Positions 43,972 through 51,337 of a stretch of 64,000 nt of DNA are shown here, in pieces. Both the position numbers and the translations under genes were made by a program. Below the pieces are notes generated by a model, which worked only from the letters and a program-made list of their open reading frames with translations, was not told the origin of the DNA and did not search any database. The stretch covers positions 1 to 64,000 of the forward strand of contig JAFGKY010000073.1 in NCBI GenBank assembly GCA_016928305.1. The letters run 5' to 3'. Numbering within the stretch: the stretch's first letter is position 1; every line of letters begins with the position of its first letter. The stretch is from Bacteroidales bacterium (GTDB taxonomy: Bacteria > Bacteroidota > Bacteroidia > Bacteroidales > UBA10428).

Positions 43972-44343
43972 ATGAACATCGTTATCGTTGATGATATCTT
44001 TACCAACCGCTTGTTGATTTCTGAAATAGTTAAGAGCATAGGACATACAGTCATTGAGGCAGAAAACGGAAAGCAGGCAATTGAAATCCTGCAGCATAAT
44101 ATTGTCGACATGGTATTGATGGATATTGAAATGCCGGTAATGAATGGCATCGAAACCACGCAATACATTCGGAAATCCATGCCATTCCCGAAAAACGAAA
44201 TACCTGTTATTGCTCTTACGGCCCATAATCCGAAATTTTTCTTTGAAGATTACAAAGATGTTGGATTCGATCAGTTGTTAACAAAACCTTATTCCGTGAA
44301 TAAGATAATAACCTTGATCAATGAATTTATGAAAGATTTCTGA
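43972..44343 (+). CDS. Single-domain response regulator (receiver only), third
   Basis: The 123-residue receiver has IVDDIFTNRLL, phospho-acceptor Asp in DMVLMDIEMPVMNGIETTQYIR, VIALTAH and the Lys in QLLTKPYSVNKI. The NGIETTxxIR pattern resembles receivers attached to hybrid kinases, from which it may be a detached descendant. It is the second gene of a small rightward unit with the Crp/Fnr regulator, and its stop lies 7 bases from the convergent methionine sulfoxide reductase gene. Confidence 0.92.
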   Translation: MNIVIVDDIFTNRLLISEIVKSIGHTVIEAENGKQAIEILQHNIVDMVLMDIEMPVMNGIETTQYIRKSMPFPKNEIPVIALTAHNPKFFFEDYKDVGFDQLLTKPYSVNKIITLINEFMKDF

Positions 44344-44350
44344 TTTCTTT

Positions 44351-44809
44351 TTAACGGTAAACCAAACTGCAGATTTTTTCAAGTTCCCTTGCATCCGTAT
44401 CATCAAAATTACCCGTAATCCTGCTGTCAACATCCATAACTCCAACTACCTCTTTGTCCTTGTTCCGTAAAGGGATTACAATCTCTGATCGTGAACGTGA
44501 ATCACAGGCTATGTGACCGGGAAATGCACGAACATCAGGAACTGTAATGGTTTTTTGTTCATTGATACACGCCCAGCATACTCCCTTGTTATTTTCAAGA
44601 ACCTGACATGCCAGAGGCCCCTGGTAAGGTCCTACGATCAGTTGACCGTTTGATAATAAGTAAAAGCCAACCCATGAAAAGGACTCCATTTTGTGATAAA
44701 GAATCGCATTTATTGTGGCCATACGGGCTAGCGGATCAGAACAAGATTGCATTAGTATTTCAAGTTGCGTGTAGATTCGCACATATTTGCGGGCTTTACG
44801 GATTTCCAT
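44351..44809 (-). CDS. msrC: Free methionine-(R)-sulfoxide reductase (GAF domain)
   Basis: The protein is a GAF-domain enzyme reducing free L-methionine-(R)-sulfoxide. The family signature is clear: GPYQGPLACQVLENNKGVCWAC (two cysteines of the catalytic set), VPDVRAFPGHIACDSRSRSEIVIPL (third cysteine) and GVMDVDSRITGNFDD. Length is 152, and E. coli MsrC is about 165. All three conserved cysteines are present, which supports activity. It protects free methionine and provides oxidative-stress repair, in line with the Bat operon and peroxidase nearby. It is convergent with the third receiver gene. Confidence 0.9.
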   Translation of the reverse strand: MEIRKARKYVRIYTQLEILMQSCSDPLARMATINAILYHKMESFSWVGFYLLSNGQLIVGPYQGPLACQVLENNKGVCWACINEQKTITVPDVRAFPGHIACDSRSRSEIVIPLRNKDKEVVGVMDVDSRITGNFDDTDARELEKICSLVYR

Positions 44810-45045
44810 ATCCGATCGTTATTAAAGGTTTAAATATAATTCTTTTATGCGGTGATAGGGTATTATAATAATGAATCATGAATCAACATTGAATAATGAA
44901 TTAACTATATTGGATCATTAACATTGAATGACGAAGGATGGTTTAAAGGCATAATGAACATCATTTCTCCTGTTTTTTTACAAGATCCCATCCATGAATA
45001 TTTTCAGGATTACTGTAAGGCGGGATCAGATTAAACAATCAATAA
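44810..45045. repeat. Gene-free stretch with word-like repeats
   Basis: No ORF is supported. The left part repeats the words TGAATCATGAATCAACATTGAATAATGAATTAAC and TTAACATTGAATGACGAAGG. A short GATCCC..GGGATC pair lies near 44985-45030. The msrC promoter should lie at the left edge. Confidence 0.4.
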
Positions 45046-45071
45046 AAAAACCCTTTTGCAGAAGGGTTTTT
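45046..45071 (-). terminator. Rho-independent terminator of the 72-residue gene
   Basis: AAAAACCCTT (45046-45055) and AAGGGTTTTT (45062-45071) form a 10-bp stem with a 6-base loop. On the minus strand the stem is followed by a run of seven T residues. It lies 30 bases beyond the stop of the leftward small gene. Confidence 0.8.
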
Positions 45072-45083
45072 AAAATTAGTAAA

Positions 45084-45108
45084 CAGCATGACTTATTCTG
45101 TCATGCTG
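45084..45108 (-). other. Perfect 9-bp hairpin at the end of the 72-residue gene
   Basis: CAGCATGAC and GTCATGCTG are perfect inverted repeats with a 7-base loop. The right arm overlaps the last codons and TGA stop of the small gene. It sits directly before the terminator and may stabilise the 3' end of the transcript. Confidence 0.7.
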
Positions 45109-45319
45109 GTATAAAATCATAGATACGTAATACTTTAAACAAACGATGCGGAAGAGGTTTCAGGATGACCCGCTTATTACCCTTCTTGTAAAGAAGGTAA
45201 TTAAAATAAGTAAAACATTGAAGATTGGTAGGGAATACTCCCATACCTTCAAGCTCATCTTCGGAAAGACAAACATCTTTTCTTAAGGTTTTCTTTAAAG
45301 AAAGTAGTATTGTTTCCAT
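45101..45319 (-). CDS. Unknown 72-residue protein
   Basis: The track starts at MTWFCIYISF, but METILLSLKKTLRKD at residue 19 is a better start (45319). The product is a basic, mixed helical/strand protein: METILLSLKKTLRKD, an acidic middle (LSEDELEGMG) and a basic, aromatic end (KKGNKRVILKPLPHRLFKV). It lacks cysteine pairs or a signal peptide, so it is probably cytosolic. A perfect inverted repeat lies about 65-100 bases upstream, a hairpin at the stop and a strong terminator after it; together these define a compact single-gene transcription unit. I do not recognise a family. Confidence 0.65.
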   Translation of the reverse strand: METILLSLKKTLRKDVCLSEDELEGMGVFPTNLQCFTYFNYLLYKKGNKRVILKPLPHRLFKVLRIYDFIPA

Positions 45320-45382
45320 AAAAAATGAGTTTAATTCTTGAATAAAACTAATATAAATACAAAACCATGTCAAGTGATTTGT

Positions 45383-45421
45383 AATGATTTAAATCATCTT
45401 AGATAGATGATTTAAATCATT
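45383..45421. promoter_or_regulatory. 39-base nested palindrome (two identical operator-like sites)
   Basis: AATGATTTAAATCATC and GATGATTTAAATCATT are perfect reverse complements separated by 7 bases. Each arm itself contains the palindrome ATGATTTAAATCAT, so the element is two copies of a 14-base operator-like sequence placed 23 bases apart (about two helical turns). It lies 64 bases upstream of the small leftward gene and 300 bases upstream of the GMP synthase gene, between their divergent starts. Confidence 0.7.
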
Positions 45422-45591
45422 TTATAGGTATTGATAAATCCTTGTCGGAATTTGAAGAATGTAACACCAATTACGCAAGGAGAGCCCGATGCTAAACATG
45501 GAAGACATACTGCAATTAATTTGGCTCAATGAATCGATATGGGCATCGTCAGGGTTTAACGTGATTTTCTTTAATTATATCTAAAAAACAT

Positions 45592-45599
45592 TAGATTTG
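45592..45599 (+). promoter_or_regulatory. Candidate -7 promoter box for the GMP synthase gene
   Basis: TAGATTTG fits the Bacteroidota TAnnTTTG pattern about 120 bases before the ATG. No good -33 TTTG is seen at the expected distance, so support is weak. The rest of 45422-45720 shows no ORF. Confidence 0.3.
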
Positions 45600-45720
45600 T
45601 GTGATTGATTTAACTATTGCGCAATTTTAATTTATTTATCGAGCAGGTAGTATTTATAACGTATAATGAAACAACAGGATTTATTATCATAATCTTAATT
45701 TTAAAGACGGAGAATATTCT

Positions 45721-46683
45721 ATGATAAAAGAAATTACTGCACAGGAACTTAATCCTGAGCTATTTATTCAGGATAAGATTAATGAAATTAAAAGTATTGT
45801 GGGTGATGGAATTGCTATTAATGCACTTTCGGGAGGTGTTGATTCCTCAACCGTCACCATGCTGGGCCATCGTGCCCTCGGAAAACACCTCAGAACCATT
45901 TTTGTCGAAAATGGTGTAATGCGTGAAGGTGAAGCAGATCAGGTGGCCGGTTTTTTTGAAAAATTAGGTGTGACAGTTAAAGTTGTTGATGCACGGAAGG
46001 ATTTTTTTAATGCATTGAAAGGAATTACCGATCCGGAAGAGAAAAGGGAAGCTATTACTCAGACTTTTTACAAGAATGTATTCGGACGTATTGTCAGGGA
46101 AAGCGGAGCGAAGTATCTGCTTCAGGGAACCATCCTCACGGATGTCGATGAAACGGTTGCCGGTATCAAACGCCAGCACAATGTTTTTGAACAATTGGGA
46201 ATAGATCCGCAGGCAGCCTTTGGTTATAAAATCATTGAACCCCTCATTCAGCTGCGCAAAGATGGAGTCAGGAAAGTAGGCAGGGCGCTCGGCCTTCCTG
46301 CGTTGTTTTTTGATCGTATACCTTTTCCGGGTCCGGCTCTTTCAGCACGTGTGATCGGTGAAGTGACCCCTGAACGCATCGAAACAGTCCGCAAAGCAAC
46401 CAAAATAGTTGAACATATTTTGAAAGATACACAGGCTTTTCAGTATCTGGCTATATTGCACGAAGACCGTGTAACCGGAATGCGCGATGGCAAACGTGAG
46501 TTCGGACAGCAGATAGAAATTCGTTGCTGGGATAGCACCGATGCCCGAAAGGCAACTCCTACACATCTTCCATTTGATACCCTTGAACAGTTGGCCCGCG
46601 AAATTGTCAACAATGTACCCGGCATTGTGAGCGTAACCTATAACATTGCCAGCAAACCCCCTTCAACCATTGAGGCGGTGTGA
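45721..46683 (+). CDS. GMP synthase ATP-PPase subunit (no glutaminase domain)
   Basis: The protein holds the C-terminal half of GuaA: the PP-loop NALSGGVDSSTVTMLGH (about residues 34-50) and the dimerisation domain (FPGPALSARVIGEVTPERIE, IASKPPSTIEAV at the end). It aminates XMP to GMP with ATP. At 320 residues it has no class I glutamine amidotransferase domain, unlike bacterial GuaA of about 510 residues. The two-subunit form is known in archaea (GuaAa/GuaAb). No glutaminase subunit is encoded in this window, so ammonia may come from a distant gene or from free ammonia. A GTAGAGACG-type hairpin follows. Confidence 0.93.
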   Translation: MIKEITAQELNPELFIQDKINEIKSIVGDGIAINALSGGVDSSTVTMLGHRALGKHLRTIFVENGVMREGEADQVAGFFEKLGVTVKVVDARKDFFNALKGITDPEEKREAITQTFYKNVFGRIVRESGAKYLLQGTILTDVDETVAGIKRQHNVFEQLGIDPQAAFGYKIIEPLIQLRKDGVRKVGRALGLPALFFDRIPFPGPALSARVIGEVTPERIETVRKATKIVEHILKDTQAFQYLAILHEDRVTGMRDGKREFGQQIEIRCWDSTDARKATPTHLPFDTLEQLAREIVNNVPGIVSVTYNIASKPPSTIEAV

Positions 46684-46704
46684 CTTTTTTTCCTGATGAC
46701 AAAT

Positions 46705-46731
46705 GTAGAGAGCGATTAATCGCGTCTCTAC
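46705..46731. repeat. REP hairpin, copy 1
   Basis: GTAGAGA-GCGATT and AATCGCGTCTCTAC pair over 13 bp with one missing C in the left arm. Outer arms are the family consensus GTAGAGACG; the core is CGATTAATCG. It lies between the GMP synthase stop and the thioredoxin-like gene. Confidence 0.85.
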
Positions 46732-46753
46732 GGAAAAAAAATATTCATTACCG

Positions 46754-48148
46754 ATGAAATTTGTAACAGCCCTTTTCTTTTTGCTTTTTGCCGCTCTTTC
46801 TACAGCATGCTCCGATACCGGTTATATCCTTACCGTAAAGATTTCCAGACTGCCTGATTCAAAGGTGTTTCTTGCGACTATGCGGGGTGATGCTTATAAG
46901 ATCATCGATACAGCTGAATTGAAAGACGGATTGTGTAAGTTCAACTTATCCGTTATGAATCAACCCGGTATGTATAAAATAATCCCTGAAATATCGTTCA
47001 GCCAGGGTTACCGTAATGCTCCCCTGAATGATCTCGACATTATTATTAACCGGGAAGACGTCGTGGTCAGAACCGTATATCCCTGGCTCCGGGATAGCCT
47101 GGTGATCATGGAATCGGAAGAAAACAACGTATATTTTGACTACCTGAAACAGGAGATGCTGATTCAGAACAAGCTGGGATTATTGCATAACCTGTTGCTC
47201 CAGTTCCCTGCCGACGATGAATTTTACAGTACTGTTGTTAAACGATACAATGCCCTTCAAAAAGAGAAACGTATTCTCATTCAGCACACCTGTGCTTCTC
47301 ATCCGGGTACTTTTGCGACAGGTCTGATAGCCATGCAACGATCACCAATACCCGATGCCGGCTTGCCAGAGCCAACACGACAGGCATATATAAAACAGCA
47401 TTATTTCGATGAACTGGATTTCACTGATGAAAACCTTATCAACAGCAATGCATATACACGAAGCCTTATACAATATCTTATGCTGTACAGGGATCCGGCA
47501 TTATCCCGGGACGAACTTGAAAAGGAATTCATGAAAGCAGTCGACATTATCTTGTCCCATGTCAATAAAAACCCTGTAGTATACGACTTTCTTCTGAATT
47601 ACCTGATGGAGGGATTTGAAAGGCTGAAACTTGAGAATGTGCTGAAATATGTTGCGGACAACTACCTGAATACCGTATGCACTACCGACAACAGTGCAAC
47701 CCTTAAACGGAGGCTGGAAGGTTATAGTAAATTGGCTGTCGGCGAAACCGCACCAGACATAATCATTCCTGACCAGCAAAACCAGGAGATAAAGCTTTCT
47801 GCCATCCATCATGCTTACACTCTGGTGGTCTTCTGGTCAAGCTCATGCCCGTCATGTGAAGAGCTGCTGCCAAAGATTAAAAAGTGGTATTCCTCAAAGA
47901 CAATTGATCTTGAAATCCTGGCCGTTTCGATCGACACGCTTGCTTCTGACTGGATTAAAGCTGTGGAATCCGGCGGATACAACTGGTTAAACGGATGCGA
48001 TCTGAAAGAATGGGACGGACAGGCTGCACAGGATTATTTTCTGTATGCAACCCCATCGATGTTCCTGCTTGACCGTAACCGGAAGATCCTAGCAAAACCA
48101 TTATCGTTTGAGGATTTTTTAAGGGCGGTGGAAGGACTGGGGAAATGA
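46754..48148 (+). CDS. Thioredoxin-like lipoprotein with DUF4369-type N-terminus
   Basis: The signal peptide ends in a lipobox-like STAC (residues 16-19), so this 464-residue protein is a lipoprotein. The first 110 residues (ILTVKISRLPDSKVFLATMRGDAYKIIDTAELKDGLCKF) resemble the DUF4369 domain often placed before thioredoxin folds in Bacteroidota. A helical middle follows. The C-terminal thioredoxin/TlpA-like domain carries the redox motif CPSC in VVFWSSSCPSCEELLPKI and the cis-Pro region YATPSMFLLD. It likely reduces or isomerises disulfides in the envelope. It is located between two REP hairpins. Confidence 0.85.
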   Translation: MKFVTALFFLLFAALSTACSDTGYILTVKISRLPDSKVFLATMRGDAYKIIDTAELKDGLCKFNLSVMNQPGMYKIIPEISFSQGYRNAPLNDLDIIINREDVVVRTVYPWLRDSLVIMESEENNVYFDYLKQEMLIQNKLGLLHNLLLQFPADDEFYSTVVKRYNALQKEKRILIQHTCASHPGTFATGLIAMQRSPIPDAGLPEPTRQAYIKQHYFDELDFTDENLINSNAYTRSLIQYLMLYRDPALSRDELEKEFMKAVDIILSHVNKNPVVYDFLLNYLMEGFERLKLENVLKYVADNYLNTVCTTDNSATLKRRLEGYSKLAVGETAPDIIIPDQQNQEIKLSAIHHAYTLVVFWSSSCPSCEELLPKIKKWYSSKTIDLEILAVSIDTLASDWIKAVESGGYNWLNGCDLKEWDGQAAQDYFLYATPSMFLLDRNRKILAKPLSFEDFLRAVEGLGK

Positions 48149-48187
48149 ATTAACTGAACAACCACAAATGCATAACAATATACCATG

Positions 48188-48217
48188 TGTTGAGACGTAA
48201 GATCTTACGTCTCCACA
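48188..48217. repeat. REP hairpin, copy 2
   Basis: GAGACGTAAGATCTTACGTCTC is a perfect 22-base palindrome, extended by one mismatch and then GT/AC pairs. The core GTAAGATCTTAC differs from the other copies, but the pairing is kept. It lies in the 247-base gap before the first FISUMP gene; the rest of the gap is AT-rich and empty. Confidence 0.85.
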
Positions 48218-48395
48218 TAATGTACAAAAATACCTGACAGCAGGTATATACTGTAATACAGGTTTATGGTATTTTTGATGGCAATATAATTCTTTGTTTA
48301 TAATTATAAGATAATCGTACAAAAGATGACATTTTGTTATGATTTGATAACAGACTGGTAATATTAAAAAAACCTTATTTTATAATAATACAACC

Positions 48396-49424
48396 ATGAA
48401 AACTACCAATCCGCTTTTACTGTTTTTGATAAGCTTATTATTTGTCGCCTGTGAATCTGAAAACGATGATGGCACTGAAACGGGTGTTCCTGTATTACGA
48501 ACATCCATGGTCACCGGAGTAACTGCCGATACTGCTGTATGTGGTGGTAATATAACCGACGATGGCGGATCTCCGGTCATTGCCCGTGGAGTATGCTGGA
48601 GCAACTCGCCGAATCCGACAGTGGAAAATGACAAATCGGATGATGGTGAGGGTGCCGGACAGTTTAGAAGTTATATCACCGGATACAGTGCGGATACAAA
48701 ATACTATGTCAGGGCTTATGCCACGAACAGCACGGGAACAGGTTACGGTGATCAGGAAACATTCCGGTATATACCGCCAAATGGTACCTTTCTTGATCTG
48801 CGCGACAATCATGAATACAAGTGGGTAAGGATATGCAACAGGGTATGGATGGCCGAGAACCTGGCCTTTTTACCAGCTGTCAGTCCTCCAACAATAGAAT
48901 CATATACGGAACCAATCTTTTATGTCAATGAATATAATGACACCAGCGTCAGTGAAGCTATGGCTACAGAAAATTATAAAACCTACGGTGTATTATATAA
49001 CTGGCTGGCGGCAATGAATGGTTGTTCGGGCGATAGTACCAGCGCCAGTCCTGTCAAAGGAATATGTCCGGATGGCTGGCACATGCCGAAGGATGCAGAC
49101 TGGACGGAACTTGTTGATTCACTGGGAGGAGTCGAGGTTGCGGCCGACAAACTCAGAGAAAAAGGCATTGGTCACTGGCCAGTGCCAAATGCAGGAGCCA
49201 GCAATACTAGTGGTTTTACTGCTCTTCCGGGTGGTTTCCGTTCCGATAAAGGAAGGTTTGGTACACCGGGTTTTTCCTGTTATCTATGGTCTGCCTCTGA
49301 GAGTGGGGAAGGACAGGCCTGGTTCCGCAGTCTTTATATGATTGAGGACAATAAGTACAAAGTTAATCGCTATGAAGGTTATTATGGACTTGGTTTCAGT
49401 GTTCGGTGCATCAGGGATAATTGA
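48396..49424 (+). CDS. FISUMP-domain lipoprotein, copy 1
   Basis: The signal peptide ends in a lipobox-like FVAC (residues 12-15), giving an acylated surface protein of 342 residues. Residues of about 25-125 form a fibronectin-like or Ig-like region (VTADTAVCGGNITDDGGSPVIARGVCWS), common in Bacteroidota. The C-terminal FISUMP (Fibrobacter succinogenes major paralogous) domain shows VWMAENLAFLPAV, YGVLYNWLAAMN, CPDGWHMPKDADWTELV, ALPGGFRSD, and the end GYYGLGFSVRCIRDN. FISUMP proteins are surface-attached; their role is unknown, though adhesion is often suggested. It precedes a RAYT gene by 29 bases. Confidence 0.9.
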   Translation: MKTTNPLLLFLISLLFVACESENDDGTETGVPVLRTSMVTGVTADTAVCGGNITDDGGSPVIARGVCWSNSPNPTVENDKSDDGEGAGQFRSYITGYSADTKYYVRAYATNSTGTGYGDQETFRYIPPNGTFLDLRDNHEYKWVRICNRVWMAENLAFLPAVSPPTIESYTEPIFYVNEYNDTSVSEAMATENYKTYGVLYNWLAAMNGCSGDSTSASPVKGICPDGWHMPKDADWTELVDSLGGVEVAADKLREKGIGHWPVPNAGASNTSGFTALPGGFRSDKGRFGTPGFSCYLWSASESGEGQAWFRSLYMIEDNKYKVNRYEGYYGLGFSVRCIRDN

Positions 49425-49453
49425 TTGATTCGATGGCATTAATGAAATAAAAC

Positions 49454-50104
49454 ATGTTACAGGAAAAATATAGGAATCAATACCGCATTTCATCTGACAG
49501 GCATCCCGGTTGGGATTATACATCGTCCGGTGCCTATTTTATCACCATTTGCACAAAAAACAAGGAACATTATTTCGGGAAAATCAGAACAGGAACGGAA
49601 TGCCAGGATGGACGCAATGTAGAGACGCAAGATTTTGCGTCTCTACGTGTGTCACAAATAAATATTGTACATGTACATTATTCGGAAATAGGAAATATTG
49701 CATGTCAATATTGGTCCGAAATTCCCGATCATTTTCCGTTTGTTGAATTGGATGAATTCATTGTAATGCCAAATCATGTGCATGGAATTATATTATTTAA
49801 TGATATTATTTCACCTGTAGAGACGCAAGATTTTGCGTCTCTACGTTTGCCAGAACAATCATTGTTAGACAAAATTTGGCATACCAACAAATTCGGCCCC
49901 CAATCAAAAAACCTGGGTTCTGTGATCCGTGGGTTTAAATCGGCCGTAAAATCATACGCAACAAAAAACAATATCGATTTTGCCTGGCAGGGCAGGTATT
50001 ATGACAGGATCATAAGGGATGAAACGGAATACAACAGGATACAAAAATATATTTTGGACAACCCGGCGAATTGGGGGAATGATGAATATTTAAATTCAAT
50101 ATAA
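49454..50104 (+). CDS. REP-associated tyrosine transposase (RAYT), copy 1, with two embedded REPs
   Basis: A Y1 (HUH) single-strand transposase of the TnpA-REP type: YFITICTKNKEHYFGKI at the start, the metal-binding HUH motif HVHGI in FIVMPNHVHGIILF (about residue 109), and the catalytic Tyr region YYDRIIRDETEYNRIQKYILDNPANW. RAYTs act on REP palindromes. At 216 residues it is longer than the second RAYT in the window (176), and the difference is largely accounted for by two segments reading VETQDFASLR, each encoded by a complete REP hairpin in the same frame (see findings). Both lie in expected loops outside the catalytic motifs, so the protein could still fold. Confidence 0.9.
   Translation: MLQEKYRNQYRISSDRHPGWDYTSSGAYFITICTKNKEHYFGKIRTGTECQDGRNVETQDFASLRVSQINIVHVHYSEIGNIACQYWSEIPDHFPFVELDEFIVMPNHVHGIILFNDIISPVETQDFASLRLPEQSLLDKIWHTNKFGPQSKNLGSVIRGFKSAVKSYATKNNIDFAWQGRYYDRIIRDETEYNRIQKYILDNPANWGNDEYLNSI
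49619..49646. repeat. REP hairpin, copy 3, inside RAYT copy 1
   Basis: GTAGAGACGCAA and TTGCGTCTCTAC form a perfect 12-bp stem around GATT. The element is in frame with the transposase gene and encodes VETQDFASLR. Confidence 0.9.
49817..49844. repeat. REP hairpin, copy 4, inside RAYT copy 1
   Basis: The 28 bases are identical to copy 3 (GTAGAGACGCAA-GATT-TTGCGTCTCTAC). It is in the same reading frame and again encodes VETQDFASLR, shortly after the HUH motif. Confidence 0.9.
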
Positions 50105-50239
50105 ACATCGATTGCCTAAACACCCAAACACCCTTTCGGGGTATGGAAGATGCATTCATAATATATTTAAAGCAATTACTTGAATAATTTCATGTTTTTG
50201 TTATATTTGGTTGTAACGTTGTTTAAAAAAGATAAATCC

Positions 50240-51238
50240 ATGTTTACAATCCTTACGAATAGCTTCGGGTGGTCTGCTAAATGCTACATTGCCCTGTTTA
50301 TTTTGTTCTTTGGCTTTTCACTTACCGCTCAGCAGGTCAATAATATCCACTATGAACAGAAAGATGATTTGATACACATATATTATGATCTGACGGGTGT
50401 AAAGGGCGTTGATAAATATACCGTCGAAGTATATTGCAGCGAGGATGGCGGGATCACCTGGGGATTGCCGTTGCAGCAGGTTACCGGTCATGCCGGTGAA
50501 CATCAGACGGCCGGAACCGATAAAACGATTATCTGGAACGCATTAGCCGAGAGAAATGTTACTGTGGACGATATTTTCATAAAAATCGTTGCAAAATGTG
50601 AAAGACCTATGTCGGGTGTCTTCACCGATCCCAGGGATGGTCATGTGTATGCATGGGTGAGATTGGGCGATCTGGCATGGATGACAGAGAATCTGTCGTA
50701 TTTACCGGCGGTACAACCTCCTATCATGGATTCCGGTACAGATCCCTGTTATTATGTATTGGGTTATAATGGGACAAATGTAAGTGCCGCAAAAGCCGAA
50801 GCTAATTATAAAACTTACGGGGTATTGTATAATTGGGCAGCAGCCGTGCAATCATGTCCTGCCGGATGGCATTTATCGAGCGATGATGAATGGAAACAAC
50901 TGGAGATGGCACTGGGCATGAGTCAGGCTCAGGCCGATGCAACAGGATGGCGTGGTACCGACGAAGGAGGGAAACTAAAAGTGGTCGGGTACAATTACTG
51001 GTTAAATCCGAACCTGGGTGCAACCAACAGCAGCGGGTTCAAAGCGCTTCCCGGAGGTTACCGCCACATGAAAGGTACCTTTACCGGTGATAAATACAAC
51101 GGTTTCTGGTGGACCTCCTCCGAAGTCGGTTCCGGAGCTGCACGGCGCCGCAGGCTGAGCAACAATAATATGGGCATAGCCCGTGAGATCTATTACAAAG
51201 GTTTCGGCTACAGCGTGCGTTGCGTTCAGGATCAATAA
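50240..51238 (+). CDS. FISUMP-domain protein, copy 2
   Basis: The track starts at a TTG; the ATG at 50240 (MFTILTNSFGWSAKC) is favoured and starts a signal peptide (YIALFILFFGFSLTAQ). Length is then about 332. An N-terminal Ig-like region (VNNIHYEQKDDLIHIYYDLTGVKGVDKYTVEVYCSEDGG) is followed by a FISUMP domain: AWVRLGDLAWMTENLSYLPAV, YKTYGVLYNWAAAV, CPAGWHLSSDDEWKQLE, ALPGGYRHMKGTF, and GFGYSVRCVQDQ at the end. It resembles copy 1 over the FISUMP domain but not in the N-terminal domain. It is followed after about 100 bases by a second RAYT gene. Confidence 0.88.
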   Translation: MFTILTNSFGWSAKCYIALFILFFGFSLTAQQVNNIHYEQKDDLIHIYYDLTGVKGVDKYTVEVYCSEDGGITWGLPLQQVTGHAGEHQTAGTDKTIIWNALAERNVTVDDIFIKIVAKCERPMSGVFTDPRDGHVYAWVRLGDLAWMTENLSYLPAVQPPIMDSGTDPCYYVLGYNGTNVSAAKAEANYKTYGVLYNWAAAVQSCPAGWHLSSDDEWKQLEMALGMSQAQADATGWRGTDEGGKLKVVGYNYWLNPNLGATNSSGFKALPGGYRHMKGTFTGDKYNGFWWTSSEVGSGAARRRRLSNNNMGIAREIYYKGFGYSVRCVQDQ

Positions 51239-51251
51239 TTATTAATTTCAT

Positions 51252-51279
51252 GTGGAGACCGTTGCGTGCAACGTCTCTA
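51252..51279. repeat. REP hairpin, copy 5
   Basis: GTGGAGACCGTTGC and GCAACGTCTCTA pair with a C bulge and a terminal mismatch. The core is CGTTGCGTGCAACG, different again from the other copies. It lies between the FISUMP copy 2 stop and the RAYT copy 2 gene. Confidence 0.75.
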
Positions 51280-51337
51280 AATAACAACATGTTATTTTAT
51301 CCGATGTTCCAGGCGAAATCATGCAATATGCAAATTA

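Noticed and set aside
43933-44226. 97-aa minus-strand ORF opposite the third receiver gene
   Set aside because: The + strand frame has all receiver motifs in order, so the antisense ORF is a shadow.
46705-51279. CRISPR array made of the GTAGAGACG repeats
   Set aside because: Repeats are palindromic, irregularly spaced by hundreds to thousands of bases and linked to RAYT genes; no spacers or cas genes.
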